64,000 nt of DNA, taken from assembly GCA_020746835.1 (NCBI GenBank), contig JAGPNK010000001.1:3410001-3474000 (forward strand). The letters are read 5' to 3'. The stretch comes from Stachybotrys elegans (lineage: Eukaryota; Ascomycota; Sordariomycetes; Hypocreales; Stachybotryaceae). Numbering within the stretch: the first letter of the stretch is position 1; every line of letters starts with the position of its first letter. Positions 36,080 through 47,024 of the stretch are shown here, piece after piece. Both the position numbers and the translations under genes were made by a program. The notes beneath the pieces were generated by a model. The model was not told the origin of the DNA. It was given only the letters and a program-made list of their open reading frames with translations, and did not search any database.

Positions 36080-36433
36080 GGTCGGCAGTGCTACCGACGA
36101 GCCAGGTCCAGGCGCATGCCGCGATAGGTAGTGAATTCTGAGCTGAGAGAAGTTCAAATGGTATGACGGGTGGATGGTTGGCAAGCTCGGGACGGTACCT
36201 AGAAGCTTCTTCTTTCCTAGCTTGTTCAGGTCTGAGCCTACCTATGGAAGCTGCAGGTCCGGACGATGACATACCCCACATTCACCGACCTTGACCGAAT
36301 CTCACCGAAGCTTCACCGTTCCTTCCCCCTCCATCCACCATCCATGAAAGCATGCATCGACTTCCCCTCCGCCTCGCAGTACGGTTTCGCAACCCCCGCT
36401 TCGCGCTGATACAGAGGCTCCCCGGTTGTAGTG
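36080..36433. promoter_or_regulatory. Divergent TEL2/UBA3 promoter
   Basis: About 350 bp between two start codons, so both promoters must lie here. Near 36258-36308 there are spaced CTTCACCG/CTCACCG-like repeats (ATTCACCGACCTTGACCG, TCTCACCGAAGCTTCACCG). No other distinct motif is seen. Confidence 0.55.
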
Positions 36434-38033
36434 ATGAGTGCCGAGACGCAGTCGCAGGCCGCTGCGGTCGGCGAAGAAGCACGATGGCAAGTAGTGGCCA
36501 TTGGACTGCTCGACGCTGACTCAATGCTGATGACGGCGAGTGCAACAGGAAGTACTTGGACCACATCCGCCGCAATGCTGGGCCCTTTACGGACCCGGAT
36601 GCCATGGCTGAGGAGATGATTGCGCAATTTGAGAAGTTTAAGATTCTGTAAGATCCATGTGTTTTTGCCTGCTACGTGGTTGCTGTTGTGAGCTGAAGCT
36701 GACCGTTACTTTTTATCCAGTGTCATGTGCGTTGCACCCTCGTTTATTTCTCATTATCACGTCTACCACATTCCCCATCATGGGTATCACTTGATATCTT
36801 GATTCTGACAGCGACCAGAGGCGCTGGAGGCCTAGGATGCGAAATCCTAAAGAACCTCGCCATGTCACGGTTCAAGAATATCCACGTCATCGACATGGGT
36901 TTGCCCTCCCGCCAACCCCCATCCTCTACCTCGCCTAGAAGCTGATGACTTGAGCAGATACGATTGACATATCAAACCTTAACCGGCAGTTTCTCTTCAG
37001 GAAAGCAGACGTTGGAAAGTCGAAGGCCGAGGTCGCCGCTAGGTTTGTCGAGCAGAGGGTCAAGGGCGTCTCCATCACTCCGCACAACTGCCGGATACAG
37101 GACTTTGACGAGTCCTTTTACAAACAGTTCCAGCTTGTCGTGTGCGGCCTGGACAGCATCGAGGCCCGACGATGGATCAACGCCATGCTCGTCTCCATCG
37201 CCGAGGATGCCGACGAGTCCGAGGGTCCAGACGCCATCAAGCCGCTCATCGATGGCGGAACGGAAGGCTTCAAGGGCCAGGCTCGCGTCATCTTCCCCTC
37301 CATCACCTCCTGCATAGAGTGCCAGCTGGACATGCACGCCCCCCGAGCTGCGGTGCCCTTGTGCACCATTGCATCCATCCCGCGCCAGCCGGAGCACTGC
37401 ATCGAGTGGGCTCATGTCATTGCCTGGGACCAGGAAAAGCCCTTCCCCAAGTTGGACAAGGACGACCCGGAGCACGTCACATGGCTGTACCAGAAAGCGC
37501 TCACTCGCGCCCAAGAGTTCAACATCCCCGGCGTCACCTACTCGCTGACGCAGGGCACCATCAAGAACATCATCCCCGCCATTGCCTCGACCAACGCCAT
37601 CATCGCCGCAGCCTGCTGCAACGAAGCCTTCAAGATTGCCAGTAGTTCTGCGCCACCCCTCGGCTTCGAGAACAACTACATGATGTACTCGGGCAACGAC
37701 AGCATCTACACGTACACTTTCAAGCACGAGAGGAAGGACGACTGCCCCGTCTGCGGCCGCCAGGCCAGGCCCCTGGACGTGAAGCCCAACATGACACTGC
37801 AGGAGCTCGTTGAGTCGTTCGCCGTGCGCCCAGAAGCGCAGCTCAAGAGACCGTCGCTCCGTGCCCAGGACAAGACGCTGTACATGCAGTTCCCGCCAAG
37901 CTTGGAGGAGCAGACGCGCCCAAACTTGGACAAGACGCTCGCCGAGCTGGGCCTCGAGAACGGGCAGCAGATTGTCGTCACCGACCCAGCCTTCCCTCTC
38001 GAGTTCAACTTCTTCTTCAAGTTTAAGGAATAG
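36434..38033 (+). CDS. UBA3: NEDD8-activating enzyme E1 catalytic subunit (Uba3)
   Basis: Predicted 437 residues in five exons: 36434-36486, 36549-36647, 36721-36726, 36819-36898 and 36958-38033. The first intron begins GCAAGT (a GC-AG intron) and restores [10 protein letters not shown]. The third exon is only six bases (TGTCAT) and restores KILVIGAGGLG, the nucleotide-binding loop; skipping it would delete two residues of the first strand. Other hallmarks are NLNRQFLFR, the zinc cysteines CIEC and CPVCGRQ, and the catalytic Cys in [17 protein letters not shown]-terminal ubiquitin-fold domain ends the protein. Uba3 with Ula1 (NAE1) adenylates NEDD8/Rub1 and passes it to Ubc12 for cullin modification. 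It is convergent with RPC40. Confidence 0.95.
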
Positions 38034-38344
38034 ATAGCCATGAAACCGTGCCATGTTACCGCTAGGGAACATACAGCATCATACGGCGCCTTCTACATCA
38101 AGAGTCGTTATATAGTCATCATGGGACATACCGGGACCGACGGACGGCGGGGTAGAGAGACATTCAGAAGAGCAAGGACAAAAGAGTTTAAAAAAAAGTA
38201 AATATCGTGGTATCATCCCTCTTTTTGTTTTTGTCTATCCACAGACGAAGAATCAGTAAACAATGTAGCCAGATCCGGCAACGAGAGCAACAACTCCGGT
38301 AATGTACACAAGAAAAGAATCCCGACGGAGCATCGTCGCCTTGA
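38034..38344. other. Convergent spacer UBA3/RPC40
   Basis: About 310 bp containing the two 3' UTRs; A-rich near 38190-38210. No gene is seen. Confidence 0.5.
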
Positions 38345-39569
38345 TCACCGAGCCATGTTGATGACCTGCTGCTCAAGCTTCTTGCACTTGTTCTCCAGGT
38401 GCTTGACCGACTCGAGGAAAAGCTCGTCGCTGTCCCACTGGCCGGCGCTCTCAATCATGAAGATGAAGTGATCCCTCCTCCTGCCGAGCTTGACCTTGCC
38501 CTCAAACTCCGGGTGCCGCAGGCACTCCCTGCTGACCGTGTCCTTCATGGCGTCCTTGACGACGGCCTTGAGCTCGCCAGCGTGGCCCTCGTACCCGCTG
38601 CCCGCCTGCGAGGCCTCCTTCTGGGAGACCTTCTCCAGGCCGATGACGCCCTCGGGGAAGCACCTTGCGAACTTCTCGGCGTCGGCCCCGAGGATGGGTT
38701 TCGTGATGTGGATGAGCGGCATCAGGCGGTACGACGCCGTGGCGACGGGGGAGAACTTGGCGTGGTCGGCTCCGATGCCCTTGTGCATGTGCATGGCCAG
38801 GTTGATGGACTGAGAGGGGCGCAGCTTGGCGATGAGGATGTCCGGGTTCACGGGCGCAATGGCATCCTCGCCGCTGAAGAACTCGACCTGGCGGCCCGTG
38901 GGGACGAAGACAATGTCGCGGGCGTAGACGTGGGCGTGGTGGAAGGCCTTGGTCGGGTCCGGCTCCGAGGGGTCCGCGTCCGGGTTGTGCGTGCACGTCA
39001 CGTTGAGCTCGAGGCGCACCGTGTTGTAGTCGAAGCAGCCGGCGTAAGGGTCCTCGCCGGCGGCGGGCTTCTTGTACCAGCGGAGGTAGTTGCGCAGGCC
39101 CTCGCGCCCGCCCTTGAAGGGGATCAGGCCGAGCCGGTGCGCCAGCACCTCGTCCTGGATCACCGAGGTGTTGTCCTCGATGTACACATTCTCGATGGCC
39201 AGGCTGGGGATCTCGGCGAGCAGGATGCGTCGGAAGGCATTGGCAATGGAGGCGTCAACGCCCACGAGCGAGAAGGAGGCGTTGAACTGGTCGTTCTGGT
39301 GGAACTCGACCGAGAAGCCCGATCGGAAGCGGTCAATCGTGAACTCAAAGTCTTCACCGGGGAAGTGGCCCGGGAAATCGGTGGAGGCGACGTGCGTGAC
39401 CGTCTCCTTGTTAATGCCGACAGTCTGCAAGCAAGAAAAGAAAAGCGAAAAAAGTTAGACGAGATCCTCATCATTCTGGCAAATGTGTTGGCGGACTACT
39501 CACGTTGCGGCGTGCCAGTTCTTCGGCGGTGGGAGCCTTGGTCCAGTCGGCCTTCTGAGCGGGAGACAT
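38345..39569 (-). CDS. RPC40: RNA polymerase I and III shared subunit AC40
   Basis: Predicted 381 residues in two exons: 39569-39504 and 39424-38345, intron 39425-39503 (GTGAGT..TTGCAG). Splicing joins LARRN to TVGINKETV. The protein has the RpoA/Rpb3-type dimerisation fold: FSLVGVDASIANAFRRILLAEIPSLAIENVYIEDNTSVIQDEVLAHRLGLIP in short segments, an inserted domain in the middle, then MHMHKGIGADHAKFSP and a C-terminal helix (LFLESVKHLENKCKKLEQQV). With AC19 it nucleates assembly of RNA polymerases I and III, which make rRNA, 5S and tRNA. Length is normal. It is followed on the minus strand by the UBA3 3' end and preceded by NUP159. Confidence 0.96.
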
Positions 39570-39924
39570 GTTTGGTGGCGGGCCGCTCTGGCAGACGAGG
39601 ATAGAATGGTTGTCTCTGGTGTTGCGTCTGGGCAAATATTTTTTGATGCCCCTCCAAGCCAAAAAGTTCAAGGTGAACCAAAGGTGAGCCAAGGTGAGCC
39701 GGCCAGCCGACCGATAAGATAGCAGTAGCTCGTCACCGCCTAACCTAAAATGATTAGTGCAGAATACTAAATCCAGGCACACAAACAAATAATGTGACAG
39801 GCTTTGGTATGGTTATTGATTCATAAAATAGGCTTACATATATATATATACTAACACTACAATCATTGCCTGTGATCCCTTACGATGATTAGGTTGGGTC
39901 GAATACACGATATTGCCACTGTCA
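39570..39924. other. Spacer between NUP159 and RPC40
   Basis: About 355 bp holding the NUP159 3' UTR and RPC40 promoter, with a (TA)n run near 39836-39850. No gene is seen. Confidence 0.5.
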
Positions 39925-42900
39925 TTACTCAATGTCCTCCATATTCCATACAGTCACGCCTCGCTTCTCGACGCCTGTCTTCAGCTTGCCCAACACGGCT
40001 TGTCTTCTCGCCCGCTTGTCCATGAGGTCGCCCTTCTCTTCCTTGCTGAAGCCGCTGAGCTTCTTTCTCGGGGGCGTAGCCTTGACCAGTGCCCCAGGTG
40101 TCGAGGAGATGCTGTGGCGGAGTGACCTCGTAGGCGTTGATTCCATTGGAAACTTGACGCTTCTCTTGCCCTGAGGCGTCATCATGGGCGAGGCCTCGCG
40201 ACTGACAGAGGAGAGACGCATCTTTCGCAGTTCATTCTCCAGCACGTCGATGTCGCCGCTTCGCTTCTCAACCATCGAGGTCATCTTACCAATAGTGCGG
40301 ATGATAGCCTCCACCGTCGGGACATTGCTGTTGCCCCGGCCCGAGGTGCTCGAAGCGGACGCGATCCTCGTCTTGAGAAGAGTCAGTGCCTCTTCTGCCT
40401 GAGCGAGCAGCTTGGCAAAGTTTGTGAATTCTCTTCTCAGCTCATTTTGCTGCGCTGCCTGCTCTGCGCTCAATGGCATAGACTTTGCAACATCGGCTTG
40501 ATCGGGATCCATCTTGGTCATGAGGATTCTCTTGAGGTCTTCCTGCTTCGCCCGGAGACGGTGCATGTCTTTGCCGAGCTCCTGGCATGCCTGCAGCTTC
40601 TCCTCGAGATCTTGCACTCGACCCTCCTCCAGGTCTGGGTACAGCTCAGTATCCAATACTTCACCCAGCTGGTTCACCTCACAAAGCACCCAGTCATCTG
40701 CCACCTCGAGATCGGCGGCTGTGCGGCCACCTTCCTTGGCAGATTCAGTGTGCCCTTTGATAAAGCCCTTGACACCACGCAGATTCATGCCGAACGTGTC
40801 GATCATAGAGTTGATATCGCGGTACACTGCCTCGACCTGAGACGGAACGCTCTCCTTGGCTGGCGGCACAATGTTGGAGTGCGCAATAAACTCATCCAGC
40901 TCCAAGGTTCCCTGGACCTCGGAAGCCAGAAGCTTTTGGATCTCATCATCCTCTTTGTCAACTAGGGGTTGGGCCTCTTCGGCTTGCTGTCGCGCCTTCA
41001 TCCTCCTTTGCTGCTGCATGAAAGGATCTTCAGTCTGGATCTGCCTCTCCTTGCTAGCGATGTATCCTCCGAGCTGAGACTGAGATCCCTTGTGACCGAG
41101 TAGCTGAGAAGCCATCGCGGGGGTACTGACTGATCGAATTGAATCTGTTCGGATGACACGGTTCGGGATAGCTCCGCGCACGGGGCTAGGCGATCGGGGA
41201 CTGGTGGCATGGGGCCGTGGGAACATGGGCGCGTTGCGGCTGATTTCTCCAAATAGCGACCTGCCTCCTTCATTCGCCGGACGAGCTGTAGCCGGCGTAG
41301 TCCCTCCGAGACCTCCGAAGGAGCTCTGAGGTGTCATTCCTGGAGTCTGCCCGATGTTGCTCATACTGGACCCGAGGTCCTTGGCCACGTCGACCCCACT
41401 GCCTTCAGTAGCATTGTCGTCTTCCTCCTCCTCTTCTTCCTCGGCACTCTCGTCTAGGTCACTCTCCTCCTCCTCTTCAAGATCGGGGACGGGCGGGATG
41501 CCGCTCGGCTGCCTGGACGGTGCCTTTGGAGCAATGAAGTCGGGAGGCAGAGGGGCATCATCTGGCTTCACCGGAGCTTTGGGGGCTGATGGTTTCGAGA
41601 ATAATGTGGATGGTGGCAGAGGCGCATCCTCTGTAACCATGGTCTTAGTTGCTGGCCTGGATACATTAACAAATCCAGAGGATATGGACTCGGAAGGCTT
41701 CGAAGTCGTAGTGAATATGCTGGGGGCTCCAAACTTGGGAGTGGCTGCGGGGCCCGAGCTTTCAGAGTTGAAGGCTGTCGTTGCAGAGCCAAAGGTTCGT
41801 GATCCCACTGTTGACGCAGCCGATGACGACGATGAGTCTCCAATCGGATATGCTGCCTTGCTGGTAGTGTCTGGAGGCAGAGGGGCATCCTCTTCGACCT
41901 TGATCTTGGGAGTAGTTGAGCCCGACTTATTCTCGCCGATGGATTTGAAAGAACTTTGACCAAAGATGCTGTTGGACACGAATGGTTTGGATTGGCCAAG
42001 GGAAGCACCAAAAAGGCCGCTGCCGGGTCCTGACGTGTTCATGGGCGCAGATGCCGTGACAAAGCTGAACTTGGGAGGAGCAGGAGTAGTAGTGGGTGTC
42101 GTAGACTCGGGGCTAGGAGGACGGGCAAACGGCGAAGACTGCTTTGCTCGAGGGGTTGGCTCGCTTGCGTCTGCCGTATCCATATCATCATCCTTAGTCG
42201 CTGAATCCGGAAGGAGTGACTGCTTCACTGTATCGTCAAGTATAGAACCCAGACCACCAAAGCCCATGGAAGATGAAGAGGGTGCCGGGGGTTGGCGGGC
42301 ATCATCTTGGGCAGATGGGTCGGGCTTGAAAGAGCTCTGCAGCTTGAAAGGAGTAGAGCCAAAAGGATCGCCAGAGGGTTTATCCTGCTTGGGTGGGAAT
42401 GCTGTGTCTCCATCCTGCTTGAATGCGCCACCAGAGCCGAATGGACTCCGTTTTTCAGCAGTGCTGCCGAACGGGCTGGGCTTTTCAGCTGTGCTGCCGA
42501 ACGGGCTGGGCTTTTCAGCTGTGCTGCCGAACGGACTTGGCTTTTCAGTAGTACTACCGAACGGACTGCTGGTATTGTCGGCACTGTCGCTGAACGGGCT
42601 GCTCGTCTTTTCAGTGTTGCCGCCGAACAGGCTGCTCGTCTTTTCAGTGTTGCTGCCAAAGACACTGCTGCCCCCTGAAAGAGCAGAGAATCCGCTCTTG
42701 GAAGCAAACCCGGCGAATCCTCCGCCTCCAGGCGCTGAAGATGAGTTCGAGTTTGCAGCGACACTGCCAAATGGGCTTTGGCCTGCATTCCCCTTATCAA
42801 GGCTACCAAAAGAAGACTGTCCGAAAGACGATGCGGATGTGGCCCACGGTGATGTTCGCATTCCGATTTGCGAAGACTGCCCGAAGCCAATGGCGCTTGG

Positions 42901-44589
42901 CTTGCCAAATGCCGGAGCTGCCGTAGGGGTAGAGTTGGCAAATCCACTTGAGCCAAACGTAGCTCCTCCAGTATTCGAAGCCGGAGGCTGGCTTGCCGCT
43001 GATGGTGTGCCCCAAGGTGAAGCTTTCTGGCCCAGCTGAGATGAGGCGCCAAAGGCGGGCGCGGGAGAAGATGTCGATCCACCGCCCAAAGGGGATCCTC
43101 CCAATGCTGAGAATGGCGAGGATGCTGCAGGGGCTGGCGCAGGTAGAGCCGCCTGGTTTGAGCCAGACAGTCCCATCAGGCCCGGGTAACTAGTCCCTTG
43201 CTTGATCGAGTCTGTGTATACTAGCCACCAGCAGCACAAGATTCCTTCGTGCGTCATGACCCAGAATCCTGGAAGTGGGCTGGGAGACTCCTCAAGCTCC
43301 TCATCGGAGGGTATCGGCTTGTACACCTTGTCTTTACTCGACAGGTCCAGGGCAACACCAACAGGAGTTGAGTCATCCATGGAATCCGTCATGGGGAGTG
43401 TAGGGCGCTTGGTGTCATCAGCAAGCTCCGTGGTCGTAAACACTCCCGTGATAGCCTCCGCAGGCTTATCACTCGCCAGCGGCACCTTGGATCGACTAAG
43501 GAGTCCTACTTCAGTGGAGGCTGTGGATGAGACAATAAGTAGATCCTGGAGGTTGGGAGGGAAATCTCGGAGTCGCAAAATCGAGTGATGAGCCGTCTTC
43601 TCGGCACCAAAGGGTTCGACTGGGTCGGCGATTTTCTGGAAGGAAAATGATGATGGCGGTTGGCGGGTAATGATGTAATAGACAGATGACGCTGGGTCGT
43701 TTGTTGGTCTATAGATGGCAAGGAAAAGATGGTTTTCCAGCCATCCGAGAGATGAGACTAGACGATGTTAGAAAACTATCAAGAGTCGGGATTTGTGTAT
43801 CCTTACTGTGGCAATCCCCCAATCCAGGAGGTCTGGGAATCTCCCCCTTGCCCTCTCCCTCAGGCGTCATCTGGTAGATGGTGCCATTGCCCAAGCCAGC
43901 GCAAAGCTGCTTACCCTTGGAGCTCCAGCAGGCAGAGCTGACCTGGTCCTTCAAGACGCCGCTTAGAGTTCGCTCTTTCAGGTTTGCCATGTGCAGCTTT
44001 CCGCTCGTGGTGACAATGGCGCACAGCTCAGCCTTCTCGGCCGTGGGGTTCGGTGCTAGCAACCGCAGAGTCTCTCCATTCGTGGGCAGCTCAAAGGCAG
44101 AATTCGTCGAGCCCTGAAGCAGATTCTGGACCTCGTATACGGCGAGACCTCCGCCGCTCTCCGCTGATAGGATAAGGTAGTTCTCGTCAGCGGTGAAGGC
44201 CAGCTGCGATATCCGCATCGGCATAGGGATCTTGAGCTGGGGTTCGAAACCGCGGATATCCGAGTCCCCCTCTTGTGACTTCTCGAGTGCTTTGCGGACC
44301 GATTCCGTCGTCGCGATGATGACCTGGTCCGGACCGGCAGCTGCGACGAGGCCTTTGCCGGATGCAATGCTGAGAAGAGACGCAGTCGGTGCAGGAAGGG
44401 GCGACCATGACGAGGTCAATCGAAGTTTAGCTTCGCCGGCAATCGTGAGAAACCCAAGGGCCTATTCAAGTCAGCAGAGCTCACGACATCGGCGACGTGT
44501 GCTATCCTTACCTCAGTTTGTATCGTCTCCAGGTCGGGGCCAGAGCTCGCGCCGCCAGCCCCGGCGGAGTTTCCAAAGCCGAAAGACAT
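39925..44589 (-). CDS. NUP159: FG-nucleoporin Nup159 (Nup214 homologue)
   Basis: Predicted 1521 residues in three exons: 44589-44512, 44461-43807 and 43757-39925, phase-consistent GT..AG introns. An N-terminal beta-propeller (about 30-420) carries blades such as MRISQLAFTADENYLIL and SSACWSSKGKQLCAGLGNG. The long FG region (about 440-1020) is rich in PFGS, FGSS and SPFG. It includes a tandem block of 10-residue EKPSPFGSTA units and three APLPP motifs with acidic neighbours. The C-terminal third is coiled coil (about 1190-1420) that would bind Nup82. RQIQTED near residue 1175 looks like a dynein-light-chain (LC8) site. Nup159 sits on the cytoplasmic face of the pore and recruits Dbp5 for mRNA export. 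It is divergent from PUP1. Confidence 0.93.
42451..42570 (-). repeat. Coding 30-bp tandem repeat in NUP159
   Basis: Four head-to-tail 30-bp units encode EKPSPFGSTA-like decapeptides; the two middle units are nearly identical and the outer ones diverged. The unit length is a multiple of three, so copy number can change without breaking the frame. Each unit supplies one FG site. Confidence 0.85.
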
Positions 44590-45508
44590 TGTTCTGGCAA
44601 TATCGCCGGCCTTGTAAAAGGAACCCGAGCTTTAGTGTCCAAGTCGTGGCATGGGATTCGGCACGTCCAGGTCGTAGGCCTTGTCTGAAAAGGGATTGCG
44701 ATGTTGTGTTTGCACAGCACCCTGAAGCACCTTCGAAGCGGTTGGCGGGTAGATTCCAGGTTCTCGCCTCGTTCGATTATGGGAAACCGTGTGTTTATTT
44801 CCAAAGGTAAGGCCAGGCGTGCTGCGAGTGCTCGCTGGATACGAAGAGGCCAAAAGCAAAAGGAAGATCCGGGTTGACGTGCAAATTGCGTGTAGACGCC
44901 CGATCTGCTTTGTTAGTTGAACGGCGCGACAGCAACTTTTTGGCAGCTACACCAAACATCACGTGGTGGAGCTGCAGGCCCAGGCGACAGGCACGTCCGT
45001 GCAGGTAGGTGCCTGTAGGGGCTGGACAACGAAGAAAGCTAGCAGGTACCTCTGGTTGTACCCAGTCACATGATCCTGCCATGCACCTTCCCCAGGTAGT
45101 AGCACCTTACCTTAGTAAGATAGTGGGAGCCCATGATTGAGCTTCCTCTAGGCAATCGGCTGGAAACGTATTGGTATTGGCGATGCAACTGAGAAGTCTC
45201 GCCATAAAGAAGGAAAAAGCGCCAGGGACCTTCTTTTGAGCTCAACGGTGGACAACTCCGACTCCCAGGCCATCTATTGGAAGCCAACGACCCCTTATTC
45301 GCCTACCACCACCTCGCCCGTCGACTCTACTACCTTGCCTCGTCATCAGCTCTGCCTTGCCCAATCCATACAGCAACGACAGCGCGACGAGCACCCACCA
45401 TCCAACCTTCTCCGTCAATACACACCAAGCGATTAGCGACACCGCACCTACAGCTGCCGCCGCGATAGAGAATCCTCCCACAAGCCAAGCAGACGTTACG
45501 GCCTGAAG
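44590..45508. promoter_or_regulatory. Divergent NUP159/PUP1 promoter region
   Basis: About 920 bp between two start codons. It contains a CACGTG E-box at 44960-44965 and TACCT-type motifs near 45005-45125. Short frames here have no recognisable content. The PUP1-proximal 250 bp are rich in ACC/CCA and probably form its leader. Confidence 0.5.
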
Positions 45509-46416
45509 ATGCCTGGTTTCGACTTCTCCAACTACAACCGCAATGCGGCCCTCCACGCCCGTGGCGTCCCTCTGCCCAAGGCTACCAGCACGGGAACGAC
45601 CATTGTCGGCTGCATCTTCAACGGCGGTGTAGTGGTAAGCTCCCACCCTCTTGTCCAAGAGACAGCCCCTGCCCGCCCATCGCCATTGTCTGTCTGAGCC
45701 ATGAGCTAACCCCCTCCTTCTGGTAGATTGCCGCCGATACTCGTGCCACCTCGGGACCCATCGTGGCCGACAAGAACTGCGAGAAGCTACACTACATCGC
45801 TCCCCAGATTTGGTGTGCGGGTGCCGGTACCGCCGCCGACACCGAGTTCACCACCGCCCTCATCTCCTCCCAGCTCGAGCTGCACTCCCTCTCCACCGGC
45901 CGCAAGCCCCGTGTCGTCACCTGCATGACCCTCCTCAAGCAGCACCTCTTCCGCCACCAGGGCTACATCGGCGCCTACCTCGTCGTCGCCGGCTGCGACC
46001 CCACCGGCACCCATCTCTTCACCGTCCACGCCCACGGCAGCACCGACAAGCTGCCCTACGTCACCATGGGCTCCGGTAGCTTGGCCGCCATGAGCGTCTT
46101 CGAGTCGGAGTGGCAGGCCGAGCTCACGCAGGACCAGGCCGTCAAGCTGGCCAGCGAGGCCATCCTGGCTGGTATCTGGAACGATCTGGGCTCCGGCTCC
46201 AACGTCGACGTGGCTGTCATCACCAAGGACAAGACAACGCTCAAGAGAAACTACATCACCCCCAACCAGAAGAGCGCCAAGCTGCAGAGCTATGTTTTCC
46301 CCAAGGGTACGACGGCTGTTCTCAACGAGAAGATCATCAAGAAGGACGAGATTACTCGATACGTCACGGTAGAAGAGGTGCCTCTGGAGAGCGAGAAGAT
46401 GGACGTGGATACCTAG
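45509..46416 (+). CDS. PUP1: 20S proteasome subunit beta-2 (Pup1)
   Basis: Predicted 271 residues in two exons: 45509-45634 and 45727-46416, intron GTAAGC..TGGTAG. The propeptide of 29 residues ends in Gly29 before the catalytic Thr30 (TSTG|TTIVG). Asp46 (ADTRATSG) and Lys62 (DKNCEK) fall at mature positions 17 and 33, as required for the Ntn-hydrolase active site, so the subunit should be active. The C-terminal arm that wraps around beta-3 is present (KGTTAVL to VTVEEVPLE). Beta-2 provides the trypsin-like activity of the proteasome. Length fits the family. Confidence 0.97.
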
Positions 46417-47024
46417 ATAGATCTTGGGTGTCTAGGGTGCTAAAGGCTCATTTGCAAAAGACATGTAAAATCAGACCCTCGGCTGTGCTAGACATGAAAG
46501 AAGAAATCTCTCTTGGCCGTGCTTAAGTTTCCCGTGGTGTGCCCTTCACTCTATCAACACGCATCTGACCAAATTACAACATCGATTCACAGTGCCGAAT
46601 CATGCATTGTTCTCATATACAAATGGTTGTATAGAGCTCGGAAGCTCAGGTAGATTCATCCTCTCAGTGACTACGCGGACAGCCAAGCTCCCGCCTAACA
46701 AGCAATAAACATATGCTTGAAAAGTATGAAACGCCATTCACACGAGGGCGGCGAACCAGGCCCCGAGAATTAAAACACCCATGCCGCTGCCAAATACCCA
46801 TTAACCCCTCTCTTGCCGAAGCAGAAACACAAGAAGAAGAAAAGACTGAAGATTTTGTCGGCAGGATCTGCCCGCTCAGAAATGCTGAAAACCACCCTGG
46901 TTTGGTTATATGCGCAGAATACAAAAGCCATTTAGAACTCCGTGTGTTGTAGATGTCGTACGCTGGGTCATTCGCCGCGGCTAATCTGACCGCCGCAGTT
47001 GAGTCACCTCTGGGTTTTTTTCAA
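46417..47024. other. Convergent spacer PUP1 / Nif1-like gene
   Basis: About 600 bp that should contain the two 3' UTRs. Short frames only; no gene or repeat seen. Confidence 0.5.

Noticed and set aside
35982..36184. Upstream ATG (36184) as the TEL2 start
   Set aside because: The extra 35 residues are not typical of Tel2 and would run into the divergent UBA3 promoter; the ATG at 36079 fits better.
36972..38072. 366-codon antisense frame opposite UBA3
   Set aside because: Shadow of the UBA3 main exon, which carries all catalytic motifs.
38399..39604. 401-codon antisense frame opposite RPC40
   Set aside because: Shadow of a GC-rich third-position gene; the RPC40 frame has clear family motifs and a supported intron.
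41966..43039. Long antisense frame opposite NUP159
   Set aside because: It mirrors the codon bias and the FG repeats of the true gene on the other strand.
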